Shown: in pieces, positions 1 through 10,309 of the stretch
How positions within the stretch are numbered: the first letter of the stretch is position 1
Layout: the number at the start of each line of letters is the position of its first letter
Source: Streptomyces sp. WMMB303
Lineage (GTDB): Bacteria > Actinomycetota > Actinomycetes > Streptomycetales > Streptomycetaceae
NCBI RefSeq assembly: GCF_029351045.1
Contig: NZ_JARKIN010000001.1
Span: 1,388,001 to 1,452,000 of the forward strand
Length of the DNA stretch: 64,000 nucleotides
Direction: 5' to 3'
The notes under the pieces: generated by a model
What the model saw: the letters and a program-made list of their open reading frames with translations, nothing else
Told to the model about the DNA's origin: nothing
The model's database searches: none
Program-made: the position numbers and the translations under genes

Positions 1-1585
1 CGACGGCGCGCCGCACGGCGTCGCTCAGCGCCGCGGTGTCCGTGTGGCCGCCGCCCTCGGGTTCGGGTATCACCCCGTCCACCACGCCGAGCCGCAACAG
101 CGAGGCCGCGTCCAGCGCCAACTCGTCGGCGGCGACGGCGGCCTCCGCGGCGTTCTTCCAGAGGATGGCCGCGCAGCCTTCCGGACTGATCACCGAGTAG
201 GTCGCGTTGGCGCAGATCAGCACCCGGTCGGCGACGCCCAGCGCGAGCGCCCCGCCGCTGCCGCCCTCCCCCGTGACGACGGCGACGACGGGCACCGGCA
301 GCGACCCCATCAGCCGCAGGTTCTCGGCGATGGCGCCGGACTGGCCCCTCTCCTCGGCGGTCAGCCCCGGGTAGGCGCCCGGGGTGTCGATCAGGGTGAT
401 GACGGGAAGCCCCAGTTTGGCCGCCAGCCGCATCAGCCGGCCCGCCTTGCGGTAGCCGGCGGGCGAGGGCATGCCGAAGTTCCGGCCGACCAGCTCGGCG
501 GTGGTGTGGCCCTTCTGGTGCCCCACGACCATCACCGGCAGGCCGTCCAGGCAGCCGATCCCGCCGACGATCGCCGGGCACTCCTCGCCCGCCCGGTCGC
601 CGTGCAGTTCGACGAAGCCGTCGAGCCAGAAGCCGATGTGCTCCAGCGCGGTGGGCCGCCCGGACTCGCGGGCGAGCTGGACGCAGTCCCAGGCGGGCAG
701 CTGGTCCAGCAACTGGCTGTCGCGGACCACCGGATCCTCCTCGCCGCTCCCCCAGGCCGCCGCCGGACGGTCGGTGACGGTCAGCAGCCGGGCGAGTCGC
801 GCGCGCAGCTCGCCCCGCTCCCACACGTCGTCCACCAGCCCGCGCTCGCGCAGGAACTCGGCGGTCTGGAACCCGGCGGGCAGTTGCTGCCGGATGGTCT
901 GTTCGATGACGCGCGGCCCGGCGAACCCCATCCGGGCGCCGGGCTCGGCGACCACCACGTCCGAGAGTGTGGCGAAGGACGCGGCGACCCCGCCGTAGGT
1001 GGGGTCGGTGACCAGGGTGACGGTCAGCAGCCCGGCCTCGTCCAACTGGGCCAGTGCGTTGCTGGTCTTGGCCATCTGCATCAGGGACAGCGCCCCCTCC
1101 TGCATCCGGGCCCCGCCGGACGCGGTGACCAGCAGCAGCGGGGTGCGGTCCCGCAGCGCGTGCTCGGCGGCGGTGGTGACCGCCTCGCCCGCCGCGACGC
1201 CCAGGCTGCCGCCGAAGAAGCGGAAGTCCATGACGGCGGCGGTCAGCGGGCGCCCCTCGATCCGGCCCCGCACCGCCAGGACCGCGTCCTGCCGGCCCGT
1301 GCGGTGACGGGCCTGCTGGAGCCGTTCGGCGTAGGGGCGCTGGTCCACGAAGTCGAGGGGATTGTGCTGGGTCGCGGGGACCTCGAGGTGCTGGACGCTG
1401 CCCTCGTCGAAGAGCTGCGCTATCCGCGCGGGCGCGTCCAGGCGGGCGTGCGCTCCGCACTCGGGGCACACGTGCAGCAGCCGCGTGTACCGCTTTCCGT
1501 AGACGAGGGAGCGGCAGTTGGTGCACGAGACCCAGGAAGGCTGTTCCGTCGGCGGCGCGCCGGTGGGCGCGGTGGAAGTTGTCAT
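1..1585 (-). CDS. Acetyl-CoA carboxylase carboxyltransferase, fused beta-alpha (partial, runs off window start)
   Basis: The visible 528 codons read as a carboxyltransferase that makes malonyl-CoA. The N-terminus has an AccD-type zinc ribbon (CTNC near residue 22, CPEC near residue 42). The beta half follows ([21 protein letters not shown]), then the alpha half ([47 protein letters not shown]). Such fused subunits are common in type II PKS clusters, where they feed extender units. The start is ATG at 1585; the C-terminus lies outside the window. It is the last visible gene of the minus-strand PKS operon, 34 bases after the ABM gene. The family is certain; acetyl- rather than propionyl-CoA specificity is inferred from context. 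Confidence 0.9.
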   Translation of the reverse strand, partial: MTTSTAPTGAPPTEQPSWVSCTNCRSLVYGKRYTRLLHVCPECGAHARLDAPARIAQLFDEGSVQHLEVPATQHNPLDFVDQRPYAERLQQARHRTGRQDAVLAVRGRIEGRPLTAAVMDFRFFGGSLGVAAGEAVTTAAEHALRDRTPLLLVTASGGARMQEGALSLMQMAKTSNALAQLDEAGLLTVTLVTDPTYGGVAASFATLSDVVVAEPGARMGFAGPRVIEQTIRQQLPAGFQTAEFLRERGLVDDVWERGELRARLARLLTVTDRPAAAWGSGEEDPVVRDSQLLDQLPAWDCVQLARESGRPTALEHIGFWLDGFVELHGDRAGEECPAIVGGIGCLDGLPVMVVGHQKGHTTAELVGRNFGMPSPAGYRKAGRLMRLAAKLGLPVITLIDTPGAYPGLTAEERGQSGAIAENLRLMGSLPVPVVAVVTGEGGSGGALALGVADRVLICANATYSVISPEGCAAILWKNAAEAAVAADELALDAASLLRLGVVDGVIPEPEGGGHTDTAALSDAVRRAV

Positions 1586-1619
1586 GGGTGTCCCTTGCGT
1601 TCGCGGCGGCGCGCGGCGG

Positions 1620-1931
1620 TCAGTAGGTGGCTTCTACCTCGTAGATGCCGAACGGGACGTGCAGGCGGGTGTCCCGGTAGGGGCGCAGCGGCGCCGTGTC
1701 GTCCTTGTGCCCGGCGCCCTCCTCCCAGGCCCGGAAGGCCGCCGTGTCCGACCAGCGGCTGACGACGACGAGCGCGGTCGGGTCGGCGGGGGAGCGCAGC
1801 AGCTCGTTGCCGAGCATCCCGGGCACCTCCGCCATCCGCTTGCTGACCCGGTGGTAGGCGGCGCGCACCGCGGCCAGCTGCTCGTCGTCGTAGGCCGCCT
1901 GATACACCAGTACGCGGACCTCAGTGGGCAT
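1620..1931 (-). CDS. Small antibiotic-biosynthesis (ABM-type) monooxygenase 2
   Basis: A 103-residue protein with the ferredoxin-like alpha+beta pattern of ABM-superfamily cofactor-free monooxygenases. A beta strand ([10 protein letters not shown]) leads into a helix with a Met-rich turn ([13 protein letters not shown]), then [20 protein letters not shown], where the S-x-W segment is typical. It overlaps the preceding ABM gene by 11 bases, so the two are translationally coupled. In aromatic polyketide pathways such proteins oxidise anthrone-like or naphthacene intermediates to quinones or trim the ring edge. The exact position oxidised cannot be told from sequence. Cytoplasmic; no signal peptide. 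Confidence 0.85.
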   Translation of the reverse strand: MPTEVRVLVYQAAYDDEQLAAVRAAYHRVSKRMAEVPGMLGNELLRSPADPTALVVVSRWSDTAAFRAWEEGAGHKDDTAPLRPYRDTRLHVPFGIYEVEATY

Positions 1932-2265
1932 CCGTGCCCGCCTTGCCCGGTACGTGGGCGACGACGGTCATCGTGTTGAAGGAGCCCTGGGAGCGGAAGG
2001 GGTGCAGCCGCTCGCGGTGGGCGAGATGCGCGTCGCTGGTCTCGAACTCGCGGAACCCGGGCTCGTCCACCCAGTCACTGACGATGTAGTAGGTGGACTC
2101 CTCGTCGGCCGACTTGGACAGCCACTGGCCCAGGCAGGCGGGGTGGCCGGTGACGGCCTCGGTGCTGCCCCGCCAGGTCTTCTCGAAGTCGGCCTCCATA
2201 CCGGGGTTGATCTGCATCCGCAGCAGCACCCGGAACTGTCCCTCGGTCCTGGCTTCCGTGCTCAT
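1921..2265 (-). CDS. Small antibiotic-biosynthesis (ABM-type) monooxygenase 1
   Basis: A 114-residue ABM-family protein. FRVLLRMQINPGMEADFEKTW is the first strand and helix, and YYIVSDWVDEPGFREFETSDAH carries the usual S-D-W segment and second helix. An upstream in-frame extension exists, but ATG 2265 is chosen because it overlaps the ketoreductase stop in a TGATG arrangement. Two tandem, clearly different ABM proteins next to a type II PKS are typical of pentangular polyphenol clusters, where they carry out quinone-forming oxidations without flavin or metal. The substrate is inferred from context only. Confidence 0.87.
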   Translation of the reverse strand: MSTEARTEGQFRVLLRMQINPGMEADFEKTWRGSTEAVTGHPACLGQWLSKSADEESTYYIVSDWVDEPGFREFETSDAHLAHRERLHPFRSQGSFNTMTVVAHVPGKAGTDAH

Positions 2266-3017
2266 CAGGAAATCCCTCCGTCCACGCCGATGGTGGCGCC
2301 GGTCACATAACGGGAGAGGTCGCTGGCCAGCCACAGGATCGCGCCGGCGACCTCGTCGGGGGTGCCGAGCCGGCCCAGCGCGGTCTTGGCGCTGTACCGC
2401 TCGATCATGAGTTTCTGCTGTTCCTCGGGCATCTTGTGCAGGTTCTCGGTCTCGATGACGCCGAGTGCGACGACGTTGAAGCGGATGCCCTTGCTGCCGA
2501 ACTCCTTGGCCAGCGAGCGGTTCAGGCCGACCAGGGCCGCCTTGGTCGCGGTGTAGTGGGAGCGCAGCGGGATGCCCGCCTCGACGGCCTTGGAGCCGAT
2601 GCTGACCACCGAGGCGCCCTCGTCCAGCAGCGGCAGCGCGGCCTGGATGACGAGGTGGACGCCGGTGAGGTTGGTGTCGACGATGCGCCGCCACTCGTCC
2701 AGCGGCAGTTCGGTGTAGGGGATGTGGCTGATGGCACCGGCGTTGTTGACCACCAGGTCGAGGCGGCCCCAGCGGGTGCGGGCCTCGTCGATCAGCGCAC
2801 TGACGCTGTCGGGGTCGGAGACGTCGGCGCAGACCACGTGGTGGTCGCCGTCGGTCTCCTTGAGCGCGGCCTCCAGCGAGGCCACGGCCTCGCTCTCGTT
2901 CCGGTAGCAGGTCAGCACGTCGGCGCCGGCCTCGGCCAGGGCGAGCGCGACGCCCCGCCCCACTCCCCTGGTGCCTCCGGTGACCAGGGCCTTCTTGCCC
3001 TTGAGGCCGAGATCCAT
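2265..3017 (-). CDS. SDR-family ketoreductase 1 (FabG-like)
   Basis: A 250-residue short-chain dehydrogenase/reductase, full length for the family. It has the NADP(H) loop TGGTRGVG near residue 14, NNAG near residue 90, a catalytic Ser in SIGS near residue 142, and YTATK near residue 155. The C-terminal GATIGVDGG motif is typical of FabG-like reductases. It probably reduces one carbonyl of the nascent or cyclised polyketide. It is followed without a gap by the two ABM genes and preceded by a DUF1772 gene. A paralogous SDR lies at 10309-11085 with the related active-site block YSASK, so the pathway may reduce two positions or the genes are duplicated. Confidence 0.9.
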   Translation of the reverse strand: MDLGLKGKKALVTGGTRGVGRGVALALAEAGADVLTCYRNESEAVASLEAALKETDGDHHVVCADVSDPDSVSALIDEARTRWGRLDLVVNNAGAISHIPYTELPLDEWRRIVDTNLTGVHLVIQAALPLLDEGASVVSIGSKAVEAGIPLRSHYTATKAALVGLNRSLAKEFGSKGIRFNVVALGVIETENLHKMPEEQQKLMIERYSAKTALGRLGTPDEVAGAILWLASDLSRYVTGATIGVDGGIS

Positions 3018-3051
3018 GGGTTCCTCCTTGAACGGGTCGGACGGTGGGATG

Positions 3052-4031
<980 letters not shown>

Positions 4032-5336
4032 TCACTTCTCGTTGTGTCCCGGCACGTTCTGCTGCGGATGGCCCAGCACGAGCGCCGCGTTGAACCCGCC
4101 GTGGCCGCGCGCGACCACCAGCGCGGTACGCAGTTCGGCCCGGCGGGGCTCGCCGAGCACCAGGTCGATCTCGTATCCGGACGCGGGTGCCGCCGGGCCC
4201 GCGGTATGCGGGACGACCTGGTCGCGCAACGCCAGCAGCGCGGTGGCGGCGTCCAGTGCCGCGCCTCCGCCGTAGAGCCGTCCGGTCAGCGTCTTGGGCG
4301 CGGTCACCGGCACCCCGCGCGGTCCGAACACCTCGGCCAGTGCGGTGGCTTCGGCGCGGTCGGCCTCCGGGACACCGAGCGCGTCGGCGAAGACCACGTC
4401 CACCGCGGCCGCGTCCAGTCCGGCGTCCGCGAGTGCGGAGCGCACGGTGCGGGCCAGCACGGGTCGGCGGTCGGAGCCCGGCGGCGGGTCGAACGCGGCG
4501 GCGTAGCCCAGCACCCGGCCGTAGCCGGGTCCGGCGCCGCGGGCCTCGGCCGCGGCGGCGTCCTCGACGACGAGCAGCGCTCCGCCCTCGCCGGGCAGGT
4601 ATCCCGACGCTTCGGCGTCGAAGGGCAGATAGGCACGCGCCGGGTCCTGCACGGTGGACAGCTGCCCGGTGGTCAGCTGCGCTGTCAGCCCGTAGGGGCA
4701 GAGCGAGGCGTCGGTGCCGCCCGTCATCACCAGCTTGGCGCCGGTGCGGATCAGCCGCCGGGCCTGGCCGATCGCATCCAGCCCGCCGGCCTGTTCGCAG
4801 CACAGCACCCCGCAGGGTCCGCGCAGCCCGTGCCGGATGGAGATCTGGCCGGTGGTGGCCGCGTAGAACCACGCGATGGACTGGTAGGCGCCCACCCAGT
4901 CGGGGGCGTGCTGGTAGAGGTTCTCCATCTCGTGCTGGCCGAACTCGGTGCCGCCCGAGGAACTGGAGGTGACCACGGCCATCTCGTACTCGGGCAGTTC
5001 GGCGGGGACGACCCCGGCGTCGGCGATGGCGGCCTCGGCGGCGGCCAGTCCCAGGTGGGTCCAGCGGTCGGTCTGCGAGATGAGCCGGCTGGGCACCTGC
5101 TCCTTGGCCACGAACCCGGGCACCTGGCCGGCCAGCTTCACCGGGTAGGGCGCCGGGTCGAACAGGGTGATCCGGTCGATGGCGGAGCGGCCGGCCAGCA
5201 CCGCGCTCCAGTGCTCCTCGATGCCGATGCCGGTGGGCGCCAGCACGCCGAGCCCGGTGACCACGGGGGCGCGGACCGGGGTGGTGACGCCGGTCGCCGA
5301 GACGGGCGCCTCGGTGGTGGCGGTCGGTGGTGTCAT
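4032..5336 (-). CDS. Type II PKS chain-length factor (KS-beta)
   Basis: A 434-residue ketosynthase-like protein that pairs with KSalpha. The active-site Cys is replaced by Gln (CCEQAGG, Q182), the diagnostic change of chain-length factors: it decarboxylates malonyl-ACP but cannot hold the chain. Other thiolase-fold blocks are retained ([10 protein letters not shown] near residue 27, [13 protein letters not shown]). The start ATG 5336 overlaps the KSalpha stop as ATGA, the usual coupling for equimolar KSalpha/CLF. Chain length is set by this subunit but cannot be read by eye; the surrounding genes suggest a long (pentangular-type) chain. Confidence 0.96.
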   Translation of the reverse strand: MTPPTATTEAPVSATGVTTPVRAPVVTGLGVLAPTGIGIEEHWSAVLAGRSAIDRITLFDPAPYPVKLAGQVPGFVAKEQVPSRLISQTDRWTHLGLAAAEAAIADAGVVPAELPEYEMAVVTSSSSGGTEFGQHEMENLYQHAPDWVGAYQSIAWFYAATTGQISIRHGLRGPCGVLCCEQAGGLDAIGQARRLIRTGAKLVMTGGTDASLCPYGLTAQLTTGQLSTVQDPARAYLPFDAEASGYLPGEGGALLVVEDAAAAEARGAGPGYGRVLGYAAAFDPPPGSDRRPVLARTVRSALADAGLDAAAVDVVFADALGVPEADRAEATALAEVFGPRGVPVTAPKTLTGRLYGGGAALDAATALLALRDQVVPHTAGPAAPASGYEIDLVLGEPRRAELRTALVVARGHGGFNAALVLGHPQQNVPGHNEK

Positions 5337-6652
5337 GCCGCTCTCCCCTTCCCCTGGTGGCCCCCCTGGCGGTCGACGACTCCGGGCCGGGCCAGCACGG
5401 TGGCGCTCTGGAAGCCGCCGAACCCGCTGCCGACGCTGAGCACCACGTCCATCGGGTGCTCGCGTGCGGTCCGGGGGACGTAGTCCAGGTCGCACTCGGG
5501 GTCGGGGTGGTGCAGGTTGGCGGTGGGCGGCACGACCTGCCGGTCGAGCGCCAGCGCGCAGGCCGCCACCTCGATCGAGCCGATGGCGCCCAGCGAGTGG
5601 CCCACCATGGACTTGATGGAGCTGACCGGGATCCGGTAGGCGTGCTCCCCGAGGCTGCGCTTGAAGGCGGCCGTCTCGTGCCGGTCGTTCTGCTTGGTGC
5701 CGGAGCCGTGCGCGTTGATGTAGTCGACGGCGGTCGGGTCGAGCCGGGCCCGGTCCAGGCAGACCCGGATGGCCTCGGCCATCTCGCGTCCGTTCGCCTT
5801 CAGCCCGGTCATGTGGAAGGCGTTGCTGCGGCCCGCGTAGCCGACGATCTCCCCGTAGACGCGCGCCCCGCGCGCCTCGGCCGCCGCCTTCTCCTCCAGG
5901 ACGAGCACGGCGGCACCCTCGCCCAGGACGAAGCCGTCCCGCTGCGCGTCGAAGGGGCGGGAGGCGTGCTCGGGGTCGTCGTTGTTGGGTGAGGTGGCCT
6001 TGATGGCGTCGAAGCAGGCGGAGGTGATCGGGGAGAGCGGCGCGTCCGTCGCCCCGGCCAGCACCACGTCGGAGCTGCCCTCCTCGATGAGCTGCACGCC
6101 GTGCCCGATGGAGTCCAGGCCCGAGGTGCAGCCGGTCGAGATCAGCGCGACCGGCCCCTCGGCGGCGACCTCCCAGGCGACCTCCACGGCGAGGGTGGAG
6201 GGCACCATGTAGCCGTACAGATGCGGCATCCCGTAGGTGTGGTCGACCAGCCAGTGCTTCCCGGCATCGCTGAGCAGGACGTACTCCTCCTCCAGCCCCA
6301 TGGTGCAGCCCACGGCGCTGCCGATGCTCACCCCGGTGCGGGCCGGGTCGGCGGCGGCGAAGTCGAATCCGCTGTCCTCGACGGCCTCCCGGGCGCTGAC
6401 GACGGCGAACTGGGCCGCCCGGTCCATCCGCCGGATCTGCCGCGCGTCCAGTCCGGCGGCCACCGGGTCGAAGTCGGCCTCGGCCGCCATCCGGGAGCGG
6501 AAGCCGGCCGGGTCGAACAGGGAGATCCGGCGGGTGGCGGTGCGCCCGTCGGACAGCAGCTTCCAGAACGCCTCCCGGCCCACTCCGCCGGGCGCGACCA
6601 CGCCGACCCCGGTGACCACCGCACGGCGGGCGGCGGCTGCCCCGGTGGTCAC
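5333..6652 (-). CDS. Type II PKS ketosynthase alpha (KS-alpha)
   Basis: A 439-residue beta-ketoacyl synthase, full length. The catalytic triad blocks are present: STGCTSGLD (Cys175), [11 protein letters not shown] (His) and [13 protein letters not shown] (His/Lys). The start is GTG 6652, which overlaps the cupin stop (GTGA) and puts the conserved [15 protein letters not shown] block near the N-terminus. Together with the chain-length factor and the ACP at 11082-11342 it forms the minimal PKS building a poly-beta-ketone from malonyl-ACP. The order cupin - KSalpha - CLF - SRPBCC cyclase is the same as in whiE-like loci. Confidence 0.97.
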   Translation of the reverse strand: MTTGAAAARRAVVTGVGVVAPGGVGREAFWKLLSDGRTATRRISLFDPAGFRSRMAAEADFDPVAAGLDARQIRRMDRAAQFAVVSAREAVEDSGFDFAAADPARTGVSIGSAVGCTMGLEEEYVLLSDAGKHWLVDHTYGMPHLYGYMVPSTLAVEVAWEVAAEGPVALISTGCTSGLDSIGHGVQLIEEGSSDVVLAGATDAPLSPITSACFDAIKATSPNNDDPEHASRPFDAQRDGFVLGEGAAVLVLEEKAAAEARGARVYGEIVGYAGRSNAFHMTGLKANGREMAEAIRVCLDRARLDPTAVDYINAHGSGTKQNDRHETAAFKRSLGEHAYRIPVSSIKSMVGHSLGAIGSIEVAACALALDRQVVPPTANLHHPDPECDLDYVPRTAREHPMDVVLSVGSGFGGFQSATVLARPGVVDRQGGHQGKGRAA

Positions 6653-7083
6653 GAGGCACCGCCGACCGACGGGTTGGGCTGCTGGGGCCGGGCCACCTGC
6701 TCGGTGTCCACATGGCCCAGGTCGGGGCGGGGCGCCAGCGGCGAGAGGTGGAAGGCGGCGTGCGCGCTCTCGGTGCCGGTGTTCACCAGCCGGTGGCGGA
6801 CCCCGATGGGCACCAGCAGCGAGTCGCCCGGCCCGAGCTGCACGACCTGCCCGTCCATCGTCATCTCCAGACGTCCGGTGACGACGTGCAGGAACTCCTC
6901 GGAGTAGGGGTGGTAGTGCTCGGTGACGTGCTCGCCCGGCGCCAGGTTCAGCACCCCGCCGAATCCGCTGGTGCATCCCGTGGTCTTCGGGCTGAGCGTG
7001 GTCCTGATGTCGCCGCCGCGCCGGGTGCTGGCCTCGACGTCGTCGGCGTGCACCCGGACGGTGCGCGTGATCTCGGTGGTCAC
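6649..7083 (-). CDS. Cupin-domain polyketide cyclase-like protein
   Basis: A single-domain cupin of 144 residues, with metal-ligand motif 1 in [21 protein letters not shown] (two His, one Glu, one further His) and motif 2 as [17 protein letters not shown]. Cupins of this type (WhiE-ORFII family) sit directly upstream of KSalpha in pigment and pentangular clusters and are thought to assist cyclisation. I chose GTG 7083 rather than ATG 7110 because AGGAGG lies 8 bases upstream of the GTG; that ribosome site would be inside the longer reading frame. It heads the minus operon running to 1, facing the divergent genes at 7368. Confidence 0.88.
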   Translation of the reverse strand: MTTEITRTVRVHADDVEASTRRGGDIRTTLSPKTTGCTSGFGGVLNLAPGEHVTEHYHPYSEEFLHVVTGRLEMTMDGQVVQLGPGDSLLVPIGVRHRLVNTGTESAHAAFHLSPLAPRPDLGHVDTEQVARPQQPNPSVGGAS

Positions 7084-7367
7084 TGACCCCGCCTCCTCAT
7101 CGGCTGTCATGGGCTGGTGTTCCGCCTGGCGGCCGGTGTCTCGCCCCCGGCGTCCCGCGGGTCCGCAGCGCGGTGCACCGTCGCAGCCGGGCCTAGACGG
7201 CCGCTCGAACCGGCGTCGACGCGGCGGAGCCGCGCGGGGACGCAGCGGCAAAGCCGCGCGCGGGTGCCGCCGGGGTGCGAGGGGCCCTCGAGCCACCGGC
7301 GAGCGCGGTGCGGCGAGATGGCGCCCGCGGGGGGACCCCCGCGTCCGCGACCTGCGAGGAGCAGCCC
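7084..7367. promoter_or_regulatory. Divergent intergenic region between cupin/KS operon and SchA-MCO genes
   Basis: These 284 bases contain no convincing gene. They hold two heptamers, TCGAACC (7205) and TCGACGC (7216), spaced 11 bases start to start. Next come two GC hairpins in a near-direct repeat: CGCGGC-GGA-GCCGCG at 7220-7234 and GCGGC-AAA-GCCGC at 7245-7257. The arrangement fits a shared control region for the two divergent transcripts. Confidence 0.55.
7205..7222 (+). promoter_or_regulatory. Putative SARP-binding direct repeats
   Basis: TCGAACC at 7205-7211 and TCGACGC at 7216-7222 are related heptamers with an 11-base period, the known geometry of SARP recognition sites (one helical turn). 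Two SARP genes lie in the window (16090-16944, 17930-18787). Which promoter they serve is not clear, because the site lies between divergent genes. Confidence 0.4.
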
Positions 7368-7745
7368 ATGCCGTTCGCCGCCATCACCTACGACATCAAG
7401 GCGGGTTACGAGAAGGAGATCTCGGAGATCTTCGGCAACTTCCGGCGGGTGAGCTCACCCGTCGTGCGGGACGGCGCGGGCGGCGAGACCGCGCGCATCC
7501 TGTCGACCGCGGTCTTCATCCGGGACGCCACGATGGTGCGGGTCATCGAGTACGAGGGCGACCTGGACGCCGTCGCCCGCCACATGGCCACCCAGCCCGG
7601 GGTGCGGGAGGTGGAGGAGAAGCTGGCCCCCTACCTGTCCCGGCCCCGTACGACCGACACCGTCGAGGGCTTCGTCGCCACGTTCCGCCGCTCCCTGCTG
7701 ACCTGCATGGCGCAGATGTCGGTCCGGGACCTCCCCGCCGCCTGA
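7368..7745 (+). CDS. SchA/CurD-like protein A
   Basis: A 125-residue protein of the SchA/CurD-like family, named after spore-pigment clusters sch and cur. Its N-terminus PFAAITYDIKAGYEKEISEIF and the block VFIRDATMVRVIEYEGDLDAV correspond closely to the paralog at 9929-10309 (PYAAITYRVKPGYEDEIAEIF, VFIKDDVMVRVIHYEGD). The fold is probably a dimeric alpha+beta barrel like ABM proteins; the biochemical role is not established. ATG 7368 is preceded by GAGGAG; a longer upstream frame is not needed. It heads a two-gene plus-strand unit with the multicopper oxidase. Confidence 0.87.
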   Translation: MPFAAITYDIKAGYEKEISEIFGNFRRVSSPVVRDGAGGETARILSTAVFIRDATMVRVIEYEGDLDAVARHMATQPGVREVEEKLAPYLSRPRTTDTVEGFVATFRRSLLTCMAQMSVRDLPAA

Positions 7746-7788
7746 CCCGGCCGCCCGGGACCTGCTTCGGCCCGCATGCGGCCCACAC

Positions 7789-7815
7789 GACGTACGAGAC
7801 GTACGAGACGTACAA
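7789..7815 (+). repeat. Three tandem 9-base repeats in the MCO leader
   Basis: The unit GACGTACGA occurs at 7789-7797 and 7798-7806, and as GACGTACAA at 7807-7815. It ends directly before the GGGAGGA ribosome site (7817-7823) of the multicopper oxidase. Each unit contains the palindrome CGTACG or its near form. It may be a regulator site or simple slippage. Confidence 0.7.
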
Positions 7816-7830
7816 CGGGAGGAACTCTCC

Positions 7831-9279
7831 GTGCCCACACGCAGAAACCTGCTCCGGGCCGCCACCGCGGCCGGAGTGGCGGCGGCCGCACCGGGCGGTC
7901 TCGCCGCCGGGGCGCACGCCGCGGCCCCACGCCTTCGCGGCCGGGCTGCCGGGAAGGCACCTTCGGCCGGGTCTCCGTTCACGGTGCCGCTGGAGGTGCA
8001 ACGGCCGATCCGCCCGCTGCGCCTGGCGGGCCATGACTTCTACCGGCTCACGCCCCGGGAGGCGGACGTCGGCCTGCTGCCGGGCACCACGACCCGGATC
8101 CGCTCCTTCAACGGCCGGATCAGCCCGCTGATCATGGCCGAGCGGGGCAGGCCCGTGCTCGTCGAGCAGGTCAACCGGATGGACGTGCCCTTCTCGATGC
8201 ACCTGCACGGCGGGCACACTCCGCAGCGCTACGACGGGCACCCCATGTACCAGCTCGAACCCGGCGAGCGGCGGCTCTTCCGCTACCCGAACGAGCAGGA
8301 CGCGGCGACGCTGTGGCTGCACGACCACTCGCACGAACAGCACGCGGAGAACATCTACCGCGGGCTGGCGGCCACCTACCTCCTGACCGACGAGTTCGAG
8401 CGGCACCTCCCGCTGCCCAAGGGCCGCTACGATGTGGCGCTGCAGCTGCGCGACGCGCAGTTCGCGGACGACGGGGCCCTGGTGTGGGACCTGCACGGTT
8501 TCAGGGAACGGCACACGGTCCTGGTCAACGGACGGCCCCGGCCCTACTTCGAGGTGGCGGCGCGCAAGTACCGGCTGCGGCTGATCAACACCTCCAACGA
8601 GCGGGTCTTCAGTCTCCAGCTGGGCGAGGGTGAGGAGTTCACCCATATCGGGACCGACGGGGGGCTGCTCCCCGCGCCCGTCCCCACCCGGATGCTGCAA
8701 CTGTGGCCGGGCGAGCGGCAGGAGATCGTCGTCGACTTCGCCCGCCACGGGGTGGGCCGCCGGCTGGTGCTCGCCAACGCGCACCCCTACGAGGGCGAGG
8801 CACCGGAGGTGATGCGGTTCGACGTGGTCCGCCGGGCCGGCGACCCCAGCGAGGTGCCCGAAACGCTGCGGCCGGTGCCGGACCTGGGGACCTCCGCCGT
8901 CGAGCGGGAGTTCGTCATGGCCTTCGATCCGAAGACCGGCCAACACCTGATCAACGGCGAGCCGTTCGACATGCACCGGGTGGACATCCGGCCCCGGCTC
9001 GATGTCGCCGAGACCTGGAAGATCGTCAACGGCGACGGCGAGCTGGGCATCCCGCACTCGATGCATCCGCACCTGGACGCGTTCCGGATCCTGGACCGGA
9101 ACGGGAAGCCGCCCGCGGCCGGCGAGGCCGGACTGAAGGACGTGGTCGCGGTGCCCCCGGGCGAGTCGGTGCGGATCCAGGTGCGCTTCACCGAGCACAC
9201 GGGGCTGTACATGTACCACTGCCACATGCTCAGCCACGCACAGATGGGCATGATGGGCCAGATGGAGATCGTCCGCTGA
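7831..9279 (+). CDS. Tat-exported multicopper oxidase (laccase / bilirubin-oxidase-like)
   Basis: A 482-residue, three-cupredoxin-domain oxidase. The N-terminus carries a Tat signal (TRRNLLRAA followed by an Ala-rich segment to about residue 35), so it should be folded with copper and exported. All four copper blocks are present: HLHGGH near residue 129, HDHSHEQH near 172, HSMHPHLD near 411, and HCHMLSHAQMGMM near 465, which supplies the T1 Cys, His and Met. In aromatic polyketide clusters such oxidases can perform phenol coupling or quinone oxidation outside the cell. The start is GTG 7831 behind GGGAGGA. It is 85 bases after SchA/CurD and ends at a strong terminator. Confidence 0.93.
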   Translation: MPTRRNLLRAATAAGVAAAAPGGLAAGAHAAAPRLRGRAAGKAPSAGSPFTVPLEVQRPIRPLRLAGHDFYRLTPREADVGLLPGTTTRIRSFNGRISPLIMAERGRPVLVEQVNRMDVPFSMHLHGGHTPQRYDGHPMYQLEPGERRLFRYPNEQDAATLWLHDHSHEQHAENIYRGLAATYLLTDEFERHLPLPKGRYDVALQLRDAQFADDGALVWDLHGFRERHTVLVNGRPRPYFEVAARKYRLRLINTSNERVFSLQLGEGEEFTHIGTDGGLLPAPVPTRMLQLWPGERQEIVVDFARHGVGRRLVLANAHPYEGEAPEVMRFDVVRRAGDPSEVPETLRPVPDLGTSAVEREFVMAFDPKTGQHLINGEPFDMHRVDIRPRLDVAETWKIVNGDGELGIPHSMHPHLDAFRILDRNGKPPAAGEAGLKDVVAVPPGESVRIQVRFTEHTGLYMYHCHMLSHAQMGMMGQMEIVR

Positions 9280-9326
9280 CGGCACTCCCCGGGGGGCCGC
9301 CCAGCCCCCGCGGCACCCGCAGTACG

Positions 9327-9364
9327 CACGCAGCGCCCCGGACCGAGGTCCGGGGCGCTGCGTG
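9327..9364. terminator. Bidirectional hairpin terminator
   Basis: A perfect 18-base inverted repeat (9327-9344 with 9347-9364) has only GA in the centre, so the inner pairs must open into a loop. It sits between the convergent multicopper oxidase (plus) and DUF1772 gene (minus). There is no T-tract, as is usual in streptomycete terminators. Confidence 0.85.
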
Positions 9365-9462
9365 TTCCGGCGCCGGACGGGAGCCCGGCGCGGAGCCACC
9401 GGGCGGGCCGCGGCCCAGGACGCGGGAGGCCGCGGCCCGGCGGGCCCGGCCGCGGCCGGAGG

Positions 9463-9924
9463 TCACAGCGCCGTCACCGCCACCGCGTTCAGCAGCAGCG
9501 CCGCCACCGCCAGTACGGTGCGCAGCAGATGCCAGCGGCGCCACAGCGGCCGCGGGTCCTCCCAGTCAGCGGGCAGCACCCGCGGGTCGGCCACCGCCTT
9601 GACCCGGCGGTTGATGGGGACGTTGCACAGGTGGGAGACGGCGGAGACGCCCAGCAGCAGGACCGCGGCGGCGGCGAACAGCCCCCGGGCCGCGCCGTCG
9701 TCGGCGATCAGGGCCAGCGCGACGGCGAGCCCCGTGGAGGTGAGGACGACGACCGGCATCGTCGGGTCCCAGTTGCGGCCCAGCAGCTTGTGGGCGTGCA
9801 CGTAGGTGCCGGTCTCCATGGCGAACAGCGCCGGCAGGACGCTGAGCGCCACGGCGAAGAGGACCCCCGCCGTGACGCCGCTGCCGAGGAGAACGGCCAC
9901 CCCGAGGACAGCGTCCACCCTCAT
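9463..9924 (-). CDS. DUF1772 (anthrone oxygenase-like) membrane protein B
   Basis: A 153-residue protein with four hydrophobic segments (about residues 6-35, 58-74, 82-100 and 136-153). It has the family block N-V-P-I-N-R-R near residue 102 and a Trp-rich R-x-L-W-R-R-W-H segment before the last helix. It is the same length as the DUF1772 protein at 3052-3513 and aligns along its whole length, including Y-V-H-A-H and D-P-x-M-P. It is last in the operon ALDH-like, TcmI cyclase, ACP, SDR, SchA/CurD. Its role is probably oxygenation of a membrane-associated anthrone intermediate; which of the two paralogs acts where is unknown. Confidence 0.83.
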   Translation of the reverse strand: MRVDAVLGVAVLLGSGVTAGVLFAVALSVLPALFAMETGTYVHAHKLLGRNWDPTMPVVVLTSTGLAVALALIADDGAARGLFAAAAVLLLGVSAVSHLCNVPINRRVKAVADPRVLPADWEDPRPLWRRWHLLRTVLAVAALLLNAVAVTAL

Positions 9925-9928
9925 CGGG

Positions 9929-10309
9929 TCAGCTCCCGGCGGGGTGCGTGTCCACCGTCAGCTGCGCGACGGACCGCATCGTGGCGTCGCGGAAGTAGGC
10001 CGCGAACGCCTCGGGAGAGGCCGTGTCGCGCGGCTCGGCGAGGTAGGGCTGGAGCTTCTCCTCCAGGACGTGGACGCCTTTCTGCCGGGCCATGTGGGCG
10101 CCGACGGCGGCGAAGTCGCCCTCGTAGTGGATGACGCGCACCATCACGTCGTCCTTGATGAAGACGCCGGTGCCCAGCAGCCGTCCGGCCGCCTGGCCGT
10201 CGTCGCCGGCCAGGTCGGGTGTGTCGACGCGCTTGAAGTGGGCGAAGATCTCCGCGATCTCGTCCTCGTACCCCGGCTTGACCCGGTAGGTGATCGCCGC
10301 GTAGGGCAT
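9929..10309 (-). CDS. SchA/CurD-like protein B
   Basis: A 126-residue SchA/CurD-family protein, paralogous to 7368-7745. Shared landmarks are AAITY at residue 4, IAEIFAHFKRV, FIKDDVMVRVIHYEGD and EEKLQPYL. The start ATG 10309 shares one base with the SDR stop (TGATG), so it is translationally coupled. Two copies in one cluster might form a heteromer or act on two intermediates. No catalytic motif is known for the family. Confidence 0.87.
   Translation of the reverse strand: MPYAAITYRVKPGYEDEIAEIFAHFKRVDTPDLAGDDGQAAGRLLGTGVFIKDDVMVRVIHYEGDFAAVGAHMARQKGVHVLEEKLQPYLAEPRDTASPEAFAAYFRDATMRSVAQLTVDTHPAGS

Noticed and set aside
44-1762. Long plus-strand open frame across the carboxyltransferase
   Set aside because: It is the antisense shadow of a clear AccD/AccA gene; composition is Gly/Gln/Arg-rich with no domain.
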